A stretch of 8,258 nucleotides of DNA from an uncultured Coriobacteriaceae bacterium (GCA_900550385.1 URRZ01000085.1:1-8258), one strand, 5' to 3'. Shown: positions 1 through 5,035, counted from the first letter of the stretch. The notes: generated from the letters alone by a model not told the origin. A program made the numbers and translations.

Positions 1-475
1 GAGGGCGGCCGCCTTGGCCGCCGCGCGCCCCGCGCCTCGCGGGGGAGGGGGCGGGCGCGATCCCGTAGCGCTGCATCTCCTCGGCGCGCAGCTGCTCGAC
101 GATGGGCGCAGCCACCGCCTCGGCGATCACGTCGAACTTTCCGTGCTTCAGGTCATCGTCGACGATGAAGCGGACGAGCGGCTGGCCGTCCATGACCAGC
201 CCGTGTTCCATCGCCTTCGCGGAAAGGTAGGTTTCCGTCTCGCCTGCGAGGGTGGGGTAGTAGCCGAACAAGCGCTCGTCGTCGTCGGGGTTCACCAGCA
301 CGGTGTAGAGCGTGGGGGCGTATTGCTTGCCGGCGCCCACCATCTTCTCGCGCCGCATCTGCTTCTCGGCCTTCTTCGCGATCTGGACGGGGGAAAGGGG
401 GGCGCCGGCCATCTTGTCGGCCGCGCCCTCTACGGTGTCTTCCATCCTGCCTTCGAACCTCGAAAGGAAGCCCAT
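1..475 (-). CDS. fhaA: FhaA-type protein, N-terminal DUF3662 domain (3' truncated by window edge)
   Basis: The frame opens at an ATG (475-473) and stays open for 158 codons to the left edge, so the C-terminus is missing. A GGAGGA ribosome site (487-482) sits six bases before the start. Residues 1-138 resemble the N-terminal domain (DUF3662) of actinobacterial FhaA: a short start (MGFLSRFEGRMEDTVEG), the segment LSPVQIAKKAEKQMRREKM, then APTLYTVLVNPDDDERLFGYY and VRFIVDDDLKHGKFDVIAEAV. From about residue 139 it becomes a Pro/Ala/Gly/Arg-rich linker, as expected before a C-terminal FHA domain, which would lie outside the window. In mycobacteria FhaA is a cytoplasmic phosphothreonine reader tied to PknA/PknB signalling and cell-wall synthesis. 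A Ser/Thr kinase gene lies 1 kb away, which fits. The FHA domain itself is not visible, so the family call rests on the N-terminal domain. Confidence 0.85.
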   Translation of the reverse strand, partial: MGFLSRFEGRMEDTVEGAADKMAGAPLSPVQIAKKAEKQMRREKMVGAGKQYAPTLYTVLVNPDDDERLFGYYPTLAGETETYLSAKAMEHGLVMDGQPLVRFIVDDDLKHGKFDVIAEAVAAPIVEQLRAEEMQRYGIAPAPSPARRGARGGQGGRP

Positions 476-492
476 GGTGTCTCCTCCAAAAG

Positions 493-518
493 GCGATCGG
501 GGCCTTCCGCCCGATCGC
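493..518. repeat. 9-bp perfect inverted repeat in the fhaA leader
   Basis: GCGATCGGG (493-501) and CCCGATCGC (510-518) are exact reverse complements around an 8-base spacer. In the leftward fhaA transcript this makes a GC-rich stem ending at 493, followed by CTTTT and then the GGAGGA ribosome site at 487-482. It could be a leader hairpin next to the ribosome site, a weak attenuator, or a protein-binding site on DNA. The role is inference. Confidence 0.6.
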
Positions 519-523
519 ATCGT

Positions 524-539
524 TGCGGATCGATCCGCA
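524..539. repeat. 16-bp perfect palindrome
   Basis: TGCGGATCGATCCGCA at 524-539 is its own reverse complement. It lies between two other inverted repeats in the fhaA/usp spacer. A dyad with no spacer suits a dimeric DNA-binding protein better than an RNA hairpin. No known operator family is recognised. Confidence 0.6.
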
Positions 540-561
540 TGCGCCCGACGAGAGCGCATGC
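537..561. repeat. 8-bp inverted repeat with 9-base spacer
   Basis: GCATGCGC (537-544) and GCGCATGC (554-561) are exact reverse complements. The left arm overlaps the last three bases of the 16-bp palindrome. Each arm contains GCATGC, a hexamer found twice more before the stress protein gene. Confidence 0.55.
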
Positions 562-623
562 CTCGCCCCATCATGCCACAAACGCCTTCGGGCGGATGCG
601 TTCTCCATCTAAGTTACGCTGTT

Positions 624-684
624 GCATGCCCCGCGGTGGGCCGCGATGGGCCGAACCCGGCTATAATGGGGGCGCGGGGCATGC
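624..684. repeat. 12-bp inverted repeat bracketing the usp promoter
   Basis: GCATGCCCCGCG (624-635) and CGCGGGGCATGC (673-684) are exact reverse complements separated by 37 bases. The -10 box TATAAT (662-667) lies between them, and the right arm covers the expected transcription start (about 674). The layout fits a paired operator for the stress protein gene, although chance pairing in GC-rich DNA cannot be excluded. Confidence 0.5.
662..667 (+). promoter_or_regulatory. -10 box of the universal stress protein gene
   Basis: A perfect TATAAT stands out in GC-rich DNA 62 bases before the ATG at 730. At 17-base spacing the -35 position (639-644) reads GGCCGC, which is not a housekeeping -35, so an activator or alternative sigma factor may be needed. 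Expected start is near 674, giving a leader of about 56 bases with a strong AGGAGGAAAGG ribosome site just before the gene. Confidence 0.6.
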
Positions 685-729
685 GGCGGGATCGCTCGTT
701 CGGCCTCGCGAGGAGGAAAGGGGTTCGAC

Positions 730-1206
730 ATGCTGTACGACAACATCCTGGTTCCCTACGACGGGTCCCTTTCGGCGCGCGCGGCGCTAAGGGAGGCGGC
801 GCGCTTCGCCCGCGAGGATCCCGGGCTGACGCTTCGCATCGTGCAGATAATCGACGTCGAGCCGCGCGTCGCCTCGCTGCTCGACGGGCGGGTGCTGGGC
901 GAGGGCGGCGCCCCCTCCCAAGAGCTCGCGCAGCTGCACGAGCGCGTCGTGGACGAGGCCGACCAGACCCTCCACAAGCAGATCGACGGCGTGCTGCACG
1001 GGCTGATGAACCGCATCGTCATCGAGTTTCTGGAGGAGACCGCCCCGGGTCCGCAGATCGTGTCCTACGCGCGCGACAACGGGTGCGACCTCATCGTCAT
1101 GGGCTCGCGCGGGCTGGGCGCCCTGCGGGGCATGCTGGGAAGCGTGAGCAGCCACGTCCTGCGCGAGGCCGAGATGCCCGTCATGGTGGTGAAGAACGCC
1201 GACTAG
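730..1206 (+). CDS. Universal stress protein, UspA family
   Basis: This is a single-domain cytoplasmic Usp of 158 residues, a usual length. The N-terminus MLYDNILVPYDGS has the family's first beta strand and the nucleotide-contacting Asp11. The C-terminal strand and phosphate loop follow as DLIVMGSRGLGALRGMLGS (residues 120-138), then SVSSHVLREAEMPVMVV. ATP-binding members carry G-x2-G-x9-G-S/T. Here only eight residues separate Gly128 from Gly137-Ser138, so ATP binding is likely but the loop is one residue short. Usp proteins bind ATP or AMP and help cells survive starvation, oxygen or redox stress; the partner here is unknown. The start is fixed by the AGGAGGAAAGG site about seven bases upstream. 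The gene is monocistronic: it is divergent from fhaA and followed by an opposite-strand tRNA. Confidence 0.95.
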   Translation: MLYDNILVPYDGSLSARAALREAARFAREDPGLTLRIVQIIDVEPRVASLLDGRVLGEGGAPSQELAQLHERVVDEADQTLHKQIDGVLHGLMNRIVIEFLEETAPGPQIVSYARDNGCDLIVMGSRGLGALRGMLGSVSSHVLREAEMPVMVVKNAD

Positions 1207-1283
1207 CCGCGACGTGAAAAAGGGGCAATTGCCTTCTCGCGTCGGGTGCGCGGCTGCCTAGGCGCACCGTCGTTGGAACGAAA

Positions 1284-1311
1284 CAGGCCGCCGGGGATTC
1301 CCGACGGCCTG
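1284..1311 (-). terminator. Hairpin downstream of tRNA-Thr, probable terminator
   Basis: CAGGCCG (1284-1290) pairs with CGGCCTG (1305-1311), and an inner CGGG/CCCG extends the stem after one mismatch. Read leftward from the tRNA, the stem ends at 1284 and is followed by UUUCGUU, a short U-rich tail. It lies ten bases beyond the tRNA 3' end. The same hairpin could help end usp transcription from the other side, although that strand has no clear U tract. Confidence 0.6.
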
Positions 1312-1320
1312 CCGCTTTCG

Positions 1321-1396
1321 TGGAGCCAACGACCGGACTCGAACCGGTGACCTGCTCATTACGAGTGAGCTGCTCTACCAACTGAGCCACGTTGGC
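1321..1396 (-). tRNA. tRNA-Thr (anticodon CGU)
   Basis: The 76-base gene reads leftward and folds into a complete cloverleaf. The acceptor stem GCCAACG/CGTTGGC has 7 perfect pairs. The D arm is GCTC-AGTTGGTA-GAGC, the anticodon stem is GCTCA/TGAGC with loop CTCGTAA, the variable loop is AGGTC, and the T arm is ACCGG-TTCGAGT-CCGGT. The anticodon CGT (1363-1361) decodes ACG threonine codons. The discriminator is U and the CCA end is encoded. A promoter lies directly upstream and a hairpin directly downstream, so it is a single-gene unit. Confidence 0.98.
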
Positions 1397-1425
1397 ACAG
1401 CGCCTCTTTCGAAGCGCAAGCACGC

Positions 1426-1454
1426 AGTATACCGAAATCGTCACGCGCCCGCAA
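1426..1454 (-). promoter_or_regulatory. Promoter of tRNA-Thr (TTGCGG-N17-TATACT)
   Basis: On the minus strand TTGCGG (1454-1449) and TATACT (1431-1426) are separated by exactly 17 bases. The expected start is near 1419, about 23 bases before the mature 5' end at 1396. This is the only promoter in the window with both hexamers near consensus at the standard spacing, as expected for a stable RNA gene. Confidence 0.75.
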
Positions 1455-1473
1455 GGGGGCACGGCGAATCCTT

Positions 1474-1479
1474 TATACT
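1474..1479 (+). promoter_or_regulatory. -10 box giving a probably leaderless kinase mRNA
   Basis: TATACT ends six bases before the A of the kinase ATG at 1486, so transcription should start at or within a base or two of that A. No ribosome site lies in range; the nearest G-rich run is more than 25 bases upstream. Leaderless mRNAs are common in actinobacteria. No good -35 is visible. Confidence 0.6.
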
Positions 1480-1485
1480 GTCGGC

Positions 1486-3465
1486 ATGGCACGCGCGCAG
1501 CTCATACTCGATCGGTACCAGCCCCTTGGCGAGGCAGGCTCGGGGGGCTTCGGCACGGTCCAGGTGGCGTGGGACACCCGGATCCAGCGCAAGGTCGCCA
1601 TCAAATGCATCGAGCTGGGGGAGCCGCTTCCCCGAAGGACCCGCCACGCCCCGCGGAGGGGCGCGGGGCGCCCGGAGGACCCCGCGTTGGAAGGGGGGGC
1701 GGGGCATGCCGGCGTCCAGGGGGCGCCGGATCCCGGTCCCGCTGTCCCGGATCTCGGGGATCCCGATAGGACCGTGTCGCTTGGCGGGATAGAGTCCGCC
1801 CCGACGGCGCAGCTCGCCGACGACGACGGCTACCTTGCCGCCGTGCGCGCGTTCTCGCACGTGCCGGGGTTGGACGAGGCGCGCACCGCCGCCATGCTCA
1901 CCGACTACAACATCGTCTCCGTGTACGACTTCGAAGTTCAGGGCGGCATGGCGTACCTGATCATGGAATACGTCGACGGCATGGCGCTTTCCGAGCTTCT
2001 GGCGGAGTGCGGGGACCGGATGACCCTCGATGCGGTCGCCGCCGTCTTCTCCGGCGTCGCCCACGCCCTCGAGGTCGCGCACGAGAACCGGGTGCTCCAC
2101 CTGGACATCAAGCCCGACAACATCCTCATCGACCGCAAGGGCAGGGTGAAGGTGACCGACTTCGGCCTGGCGAAGCTGGCGGGGGCGGCGGGGTTCGGAT
2201 CGGCCGGCGGCGGCACGGTGGGCTACATGCCCCTCGAGCAGATGCGCGGCGAGAGCCTGGACGCCCGCTGCGACGAATGGGCGTTGGCATCGGTCGCCTA
2301 CGAGATGCTCACGGGGACCAACCCGTTCATCGCCGACACGCTCGCGCACGCCGAGGCCGCCATCGAGGACGCGGAGCTGGTCCTCCCGTCGCTGTGCTGG
2401 GACGACCTCGACGAGCAGGCGGACGACGTCCTGTTCTACGCGCTGGATCCCTCGCGCGACGAGCGCTACGAGACGGTGGCGGATTTCGCCGAGGAGATGG
2501 AGAAGTTCCTGGGCAACGCGAAGCGGGGGACCCGGGAGCTCGCTTCGCTGGTCAACGGCGACGAGGACGAGGAGGATGCCCAGGCGCCGGACGTTGCCCC
2601 GCCCCGCGCTCCCTTGGGGGAGAGGGTCGGCCCGCGCGCCCGCGCGGTGGCGGCGCGCGCGGTGGCGGCGCTCGGATCCGCCGCCGTCGGCGCCCTGGCG
2701 TTTTCGAACATGCCCTTCTTCTCCGGCTTCGCCGCGCCCGCGTTCTGGGTTCCGGTGCTGGTCGCGGCGGCCCTGGGCGCGGCGCTCCCCTCCGTCGGGG
2801 CGCTGGCGTCCTACGCGGCGCTGGCGGCGGCGCTGATCGCCCAAGGCCAGCCCGGCGCGGGCGTGATCTTGGCGCTGGCGGCGGCGGCGTGGTGGTGGTT
2901 CGTCGGCCGCGGGGGCGCGGCGCAGGCGAATGCCGCGCTCGCCGTGCCGCTGGCGGGGGCGTTCGGGGCGAACGCCTTGGCGCCGTTGGCTGCGGGGATG
3001 GCCCTGCGGCCTGTCCAGGCGCTTGCGACCGCCGGTTTCTCGGCGGTCGTCGCCGCGGTGCTGGCGTCGTTGGGATCCGGCAACCTCATCGGATGGGATG
3101 CGCTTGCCTACTGGGATTTCGCCGGGCGCGACGTCCAAGCGTCGCTGCTCTCGCTCGCCGCGCGCCCGGAGACATGGTGCATGGCCGCGGGATGGCTCGC
3201 CGCCGCCGGCGCGCTCGCCCTCTTCCGGCTTCGGAGGACGCGCCCGTTCTCCCTGATGGGGATCGCCGCCGCCGCAGCGGCGCTCATCGCGGCGGGCTGC
3301 CTCGCGGCTTGGTTCGCGTCGGGGGGCGCGACCTGGTCGCCTTCGGCCGGGCTGCTCGTCCCCATCCTGTGCTGCTCGGCTGCAACGGCGCTGTTCGCGG
3401 TCGTTTTCCCTCCCGATCCCGGAATCGAGCGCGCCGACGCCCCCGCAGGCGAGGGGGCGCGGTAG
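1486..3465 (+). CDS. Membrane-anchored Ser/Thr protein kinase with polytopic C-terminal region
   Basis: This 659-residue protein has a Hanks-type (PknB-like) kinase domain at about residues 8-342. The nucleotide loop is G18-S-G20-G-F-G23, the catalytic lysine is K40 in VAIK, and the likely helix-C glutamate is E131 (LDEARTAAML). The catalytic loop is HLDIKPDN (D207, K209, N212), the metal-binding motif is D225-F-G, and the P+1 region is GTVGYMPLEQ. These indicate an active ATP-dependent kinase acting on Ser/Thr of cytoplasmic proteins, possibly the FhaA-type protein encoded nearby. Three points are odd. About 70 Gly/Pro/Arg-rich residues are inserted between K40 and helix C. The HRD arginine is Leu206, so it is a non-RD kinase. 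After an acidic linker (359-365) come roughly eight or nine hydrophobic segments (about 391-641), in place of the single membrane pass plus PASTA repeats of PknB. The start is set by the -10 box abutting the ATG. Confidence 0.93.
   Translation: MARAQLILDRYQPLGEAGSGGFGTVQVAWDTRIQRKVAIKCIELGEPLPRRTRHAPRRGAGRPEDPALEGGAGHAGVQGAPDPGPAVPDLGDPDRTVSLGGIESAPTAQLADDDGYLAAVRAFSHVPGLDEARTAAMLTDYNIVSVYDFEVQGGMAYLIMEYVDGMALSELLAECGDRMTLDAVAAVFSGVAHALEVAHENRVLHLDIKPDNILIDRKGRVKVTDFGLAKLAGAAGFGSAGGGTVGYMPLEQMRGESLDARCDEWALASVAYEMLTGTNPFIADTLAHAEAAIEDAELVLPSLCWDDLDEQADDVLFYALDPSRDERYETVADFAEEMEKFLGNAKRGTRELASLVNGDEDEEDAQAPDVAPPRAPLGERVGPRARAVAARAVAALGSAAVGALAFSNMPFFSGFAAPAFWVPVLVAAALGAALPSVGALASYAALAAALIAQGQPGAGVILALAAAAWWWFVGRGGAAQANAALAVPLAGAFGANALAPLAAGMALRPVQALATAGFSAVVAAVLASLGSGNLIGWDALAYWDFAGRDVQASLLSLAARPETWCMAAGWLAAAGALALFRLRRTRPFSLMGIAAAAAALIAAGCLAAWFASGGATWSPSAGLLVPILCCSAATALFAVVFPPDPGIERADAPAGEGAR
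1618..1821 (+). other. Low-complexity insert inside the kinase N-lobe, with a G7 run
   Basis: These bases encode roughly residues 45-112 of the kinase. They have no hydrophobic core pattern and are rich in Gly, Pro, Arg, Asp and Ala. Codon choice changes: CGA, AGG (three times), CGG and ATA appear here, whereas the rest of the gene mostly uses CGC for Arg. It also holds an inverted repeat (GCCCCGC/GCGGGGC), two copies of GGATCCC and a run of seven G at 1693-1699. It was probably gained or expanded after the kinase fold was established. It should form a flexible loop between strand beta-3 and helix C. Confidence 0.7.
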
Positions 3466-3489
3466 GCCCCGACCCTGCCGTTTTCCGCC

Positions 3490-4398
3490 TTACGCCCGCT
3501 CCAGCAGGCCGCACACCTTCCCCAGCAGCGGCTCGAAGCTCACGCCGCGCTCTTGGAAATGGGGCTGCTTGGCGCTCACGATCATGGCGTCGTGCACCAG
3601 ATCGCCCGCGAACTCCGCGGCTTCGGTCAAGCTGCGCCCGCACATGACAGCGGCCATCAGCGCCGAGCAGTACAGGTCGCCCGTTCCGTGCAGCATGTAG
3701 GGCAGGTACTCGTTGTGCACCTCGGTCAGGTTGCAGTCGGCGCCGCCGACGAAGTTTCGGATGACGTTCTCGCCGGAGCGCTGGATCCCCTTCAGGACCA
3801 CGTTCTTGGCGCCTTTCGCCAGCAACGCCTCGACCAGCCTGCCCGCCTCCGCATCGTCGATGTCGACGCCGCCCCATGCGTCGCCGATGGGCTCGCCGAG
3901 GATGATGGCGGCTTCGGTGAGGTTGGGCGTGAGGATGTCGGCATCCGCCGCCAGCTGGGCCATCGCGTCGCACAGCTCGGGCGTGTAAGTGGGGTAGACC
4001 TTGCCGTGGTCGGCCATCACGGGGTCGACCACGCGAAGCGCCTTCGGGTAGGTTTCGTAGATTCCCCGGATGATGTCCACCTGCTCGGGCGCGCCCAGGA
4101 AGCCGGAGTAGACGGCGTCGATGTCGACGTCGATGCCCTTCCATGCGTTCAGGTAGTCGGGCAGGATGCCGGTCGTGTCGTGCATGTACCAGCCGGGGAA
4201 CGCCGTGTGGCTGGAGAACAGCCCCGTGGGGACGGGGCACACGTCGCATCCGGCGGCGGAAAGCACGGGGATGGCGACCCCCAGCGAGCATTTCCCGTAG
4301 CCGCACAGGTCGTGGACGGCGGCGATGCGGGGGATGTAGTCGCCTTCCCGCGTGTAGAGCGCGGCGGATCCCGCTTTCGCTTCGGTGGCTTCGTTCAT
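3490..4398 (-). CDS. Pyridoxal/pyridoxamine kinase (PdxY/PdxK type)
   Basis: This 302-residue ribokinase-superfamily enzyme should phosphorylate B6 vitamers (pyridoxal, pyridoxamine, pyridoxine) with ATP in the cytoplasm as part of PLP salvage. After a short variable N-terminus, RIAAVHDLCGYGKCSLG (24-40) matches the opening of the family, followed by PTGLFSSHTAFPGW (57-70). VVDPVMAD (123-130) and TPNLTEA (157-163) are the central conserved strands. HGTGD (237-241) holds the anion hole and the catalytic base Asp241. The length is slightly above the usual 280-290 residues because of the N-terminal extension. A GAAGGA ribosome site lies about eight bases before the ATG. The gene is convergent with the Ser/Thr kinase gene, with only 24 bases between stops and no clear hairpin there. 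A ThiD-like hydroxymethylpyrimidine kinase is the main alternative, but the N-terminal motif favours B6 vitamers. Confidence 0.92.
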   Translation of the reverse strand: MNEATEAKAGSAALYTREGDYIPRIAAVHDLCGYGKCSLGVAIPVLSAAGCDVCPVPTGLFSSHTAFPGWYMHDTTGILPDYLNAWKGIDVDIDAVYSGFLGAPEQVDIIRGIYETYPKALRVVDPVMADHGKVYPTYTPELCDAMAQLAADADILTPNLTEAAIILGEPIGDAWGGVDIDDAEAGRLVEALLAKGAKNVVLKGIQRSGENVIRNFVGGADCNLTEVHNEYLPYMLHGTGDLYCSALMAAVMCGRSLTEAAEFAGDLVHDAMIVSAKQPHFQERGVSFEPLLGKVCGLLERA

Positions 4399-4482
4399 GA
4401 CGATGGTCCTTCCCCCGAAATGCCGATGATGCCGGGCGCGCCGCGACGCATGCCGCGCGCTCGATGCGTTTGCTGCTTAGAA

Positions 4483-4488
4483 GGTATA
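4483..4488 (-). promoter_or_regulatory. Candidate -10 box of the pyridoxamine kinase gene
   Basis: On the minus strand TATACC (4488-4483) lies in the 124-base gap between the 65-residue gene and the kinase gene. It would start transcription near 4476 and give a leader of about 78 bases. No -35 is recognisable at 16-18 bases. The kinase may therefore have its own promoter, although read-through from the small genes upstream is also possible. I see nothing else definite in the gap. Confidence 0.4.
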
Positions 4489-4522
4489 GGCGCGATTTGT
4501 TGCGGTCGGGTTTCCCGGCGGC

Positions 4523-4720
4523 TTATTTCCCGGAATCCTCTTCATCGTCGTCGAAAATCGACCAGTCGTCCTCGCCCTTGGGGCGGTCGACGAAGATCTT
4601 GCGGGTCCTGCGCTCCATGATGATGCAGGCGATCAGGCAGATGACCAGGCCGGCGCCCACCAGGCAGCCGATCCCCGGAAACGTCTGGAAGAGAAAGTGG
4701 TATATCTGATCGAAGTCCAT
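4523..4720 (-). CDS. Small single-pass membrane protein, function unknown
   Basis: The 65-residue product has a short N-terminal segment (MDFDQIYHFLFQTFPG) and one membrane helix at about residues 17-35 (GIGCLVGAGLVICLIACII). A basic cluster (MERRTRKIF) follows, and the C-terminus is very acidic (DDWSIFDDDEEDSGK). The positive-inside rule puts the acidic tail in the cytoplasm. A GAGGG ribosome site precedes the ATG, and a -10-like TATACT lies about 54 bases upstream. It belongs to no family I recognise. It stands between a small Cys-containing gene (35 bases upstream) and the pyridoxamine kinase gene, all in one direction, so it could be part of a loose operon. Confidence 0.75.
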   Translation of the reverse strand: MDFDQIYHFLFQTFPGIGCLVGAGLVICLIACIIMERRTRKIFVDRPKGEDDWSIFDDDEEDSGK

Positions 4721-4755
4721 GGACCCTCTTCGTTCGCGGTGGCGTGTCTTCGCGC

Positions 4756-4962
4756 CTAGGGCGCATCAGGGGAAGTATACTGCACCGACGCCGATGTTGC
4801 GCGTTCGCGTTGCGCCGATTCGGCGCAACCGCACACTTCCTGGCAGAGGAGCCGCTCGATTTCGCGGATGTCGCCCTCGGTCTCGCACGATGCGAGGATG
4901 CGGCCGGCCACCTTCTGGAGCAGCGCGAGGTCTTCGAGCAGGCCCGCAGTCATTTTCAGCAT
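4756..4962 (-). CDS. Small Cys-containing protein, divergent from XRE regulator, function unknown
   Basis: The 68-residue frame starts with an ATG (4962-4960) after a strong AAGGAG ribosome site with ideal spacing. Third positions are GC-rich like the neighbours, which supports real coding. Residues 5-43 look helical and amphipathic (AGLLEDLALLQKVAGRIL, then DIREIERLLCQEV). The four cysteines are C26, C40, C44 and C46, the last three as C-x3-C-x-C. The C-terminus (47-68) is polar and probably disordered, and its codons contain a 21-base palindrome. No family is recognised. A small metal- or redox-binding protein, or a partner or antagonist of the divergent regulator, are both guesses. A second in-frame ATG three codons in is a less likely start. 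Confidence 0.65.
   Translation of the reverse strand: MLKMTAGLLEDLALLQKVAGRILASCETEGDIREIERLLCQEVCGCAESAQRERATSASVQYTSPDAP
4774..4781. promoter_or_regulatory. AGTATACT, -10-like on both strands
   Basis: The palindrome AGTATACT gives TATACT on the plus strand (4776-4781) and on the minus strand (4779-4774). The minus-strand copy is well placed to drive the 65-residue membrane protein gene, with an expected start near 4767 and a leader of about 47 bases. It lies inside the last codons of the 68-residue gene. No -35 is clear in either direction. Confidence 0.4.
4809..4829. repeat. 21-bp perfect palindrome with one central base
   Basis: GTTGCGCCGA (4809-4818) and TCGGCGCAAC (4820-4829) are exact reverse complements around T4819. 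As RNA it gives a 9-pair stem with a 3-base loop. It falls within the C-terminal codons of the 68-residue gene and upstream of the membrane protein gene. No U tract follows on either strand, so it does not look like an intrinsic terminator. An operator, a processing site or a dispersed repeat are possible. Confidence 0.6.
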
Positions 4963-4982
4963 TTTCTCTCCTTATCTCGGGA

Positions 4983-5004
4983 GTGTACGGCTGCGTGCGT
5001 ACAC
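4983..5004. promoter_or_regulatory. Probable operator between the divergent small genes
   Basis: GTGTACG (4983-4989) and CGTACAC (4998-5004) form a perfect 7-bp inverted repeat with an 8-base spacer, close to the middle of the 73-base divergent spacer. The left arm overlaps a -10-like TACACT reading leftward (4987-4982). The right arm overlaps TACACC reading rightward (5000-5005). A dimeric XRE protein bound here could block both promoters. Its autoregulation by the neighbouring regulator is inference from layout. Confidence 0.55.
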
Positions 5005-5035
5005 CCTGCGCGCAAATGTCAATAGGCTGAACCGC

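Noticed and set aside
1453..1459. AAGGGGG as a ribosome site for the kinase.
   Set aside because: It lies more than 25 bases before the ATG and upstream of the -10 box, so it would not be in the transcript.
1441..3138. A 565-codon open frame on the minus strand opposite the kinase gene.
   Set aside because: It is a shadow of the kinase frame in GC-rich DNA: Arg/Gly-rich, no family motifs, while the plus-strand frame has a full set of kinase motifs.
2007..3647. A 546-codon plus-strand frame overlapping the kinase and reaching into the pyridoxamine kinase gene.
   Set aside because: The composition is Arg/Gly-rich shadow sequence crossing two well-supported genes.
4499..4519. Imperfect hairpin after the 65-residue gene (centred on CGGG-AAA-CCCG).
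   Set aside because: The stem has two mismatches and no U tract follows on the minus strand, so calling a terminator is not justified.
4868..5035. An upstream ATG would extend the XRE regulator by 56 residues.
   Set aside because: The extension overlaps the divergent 68-residue gene and the operator-like repeat, and does not look like folded protein. The helix-turn-helix domain begins right after the ATG at 5036.
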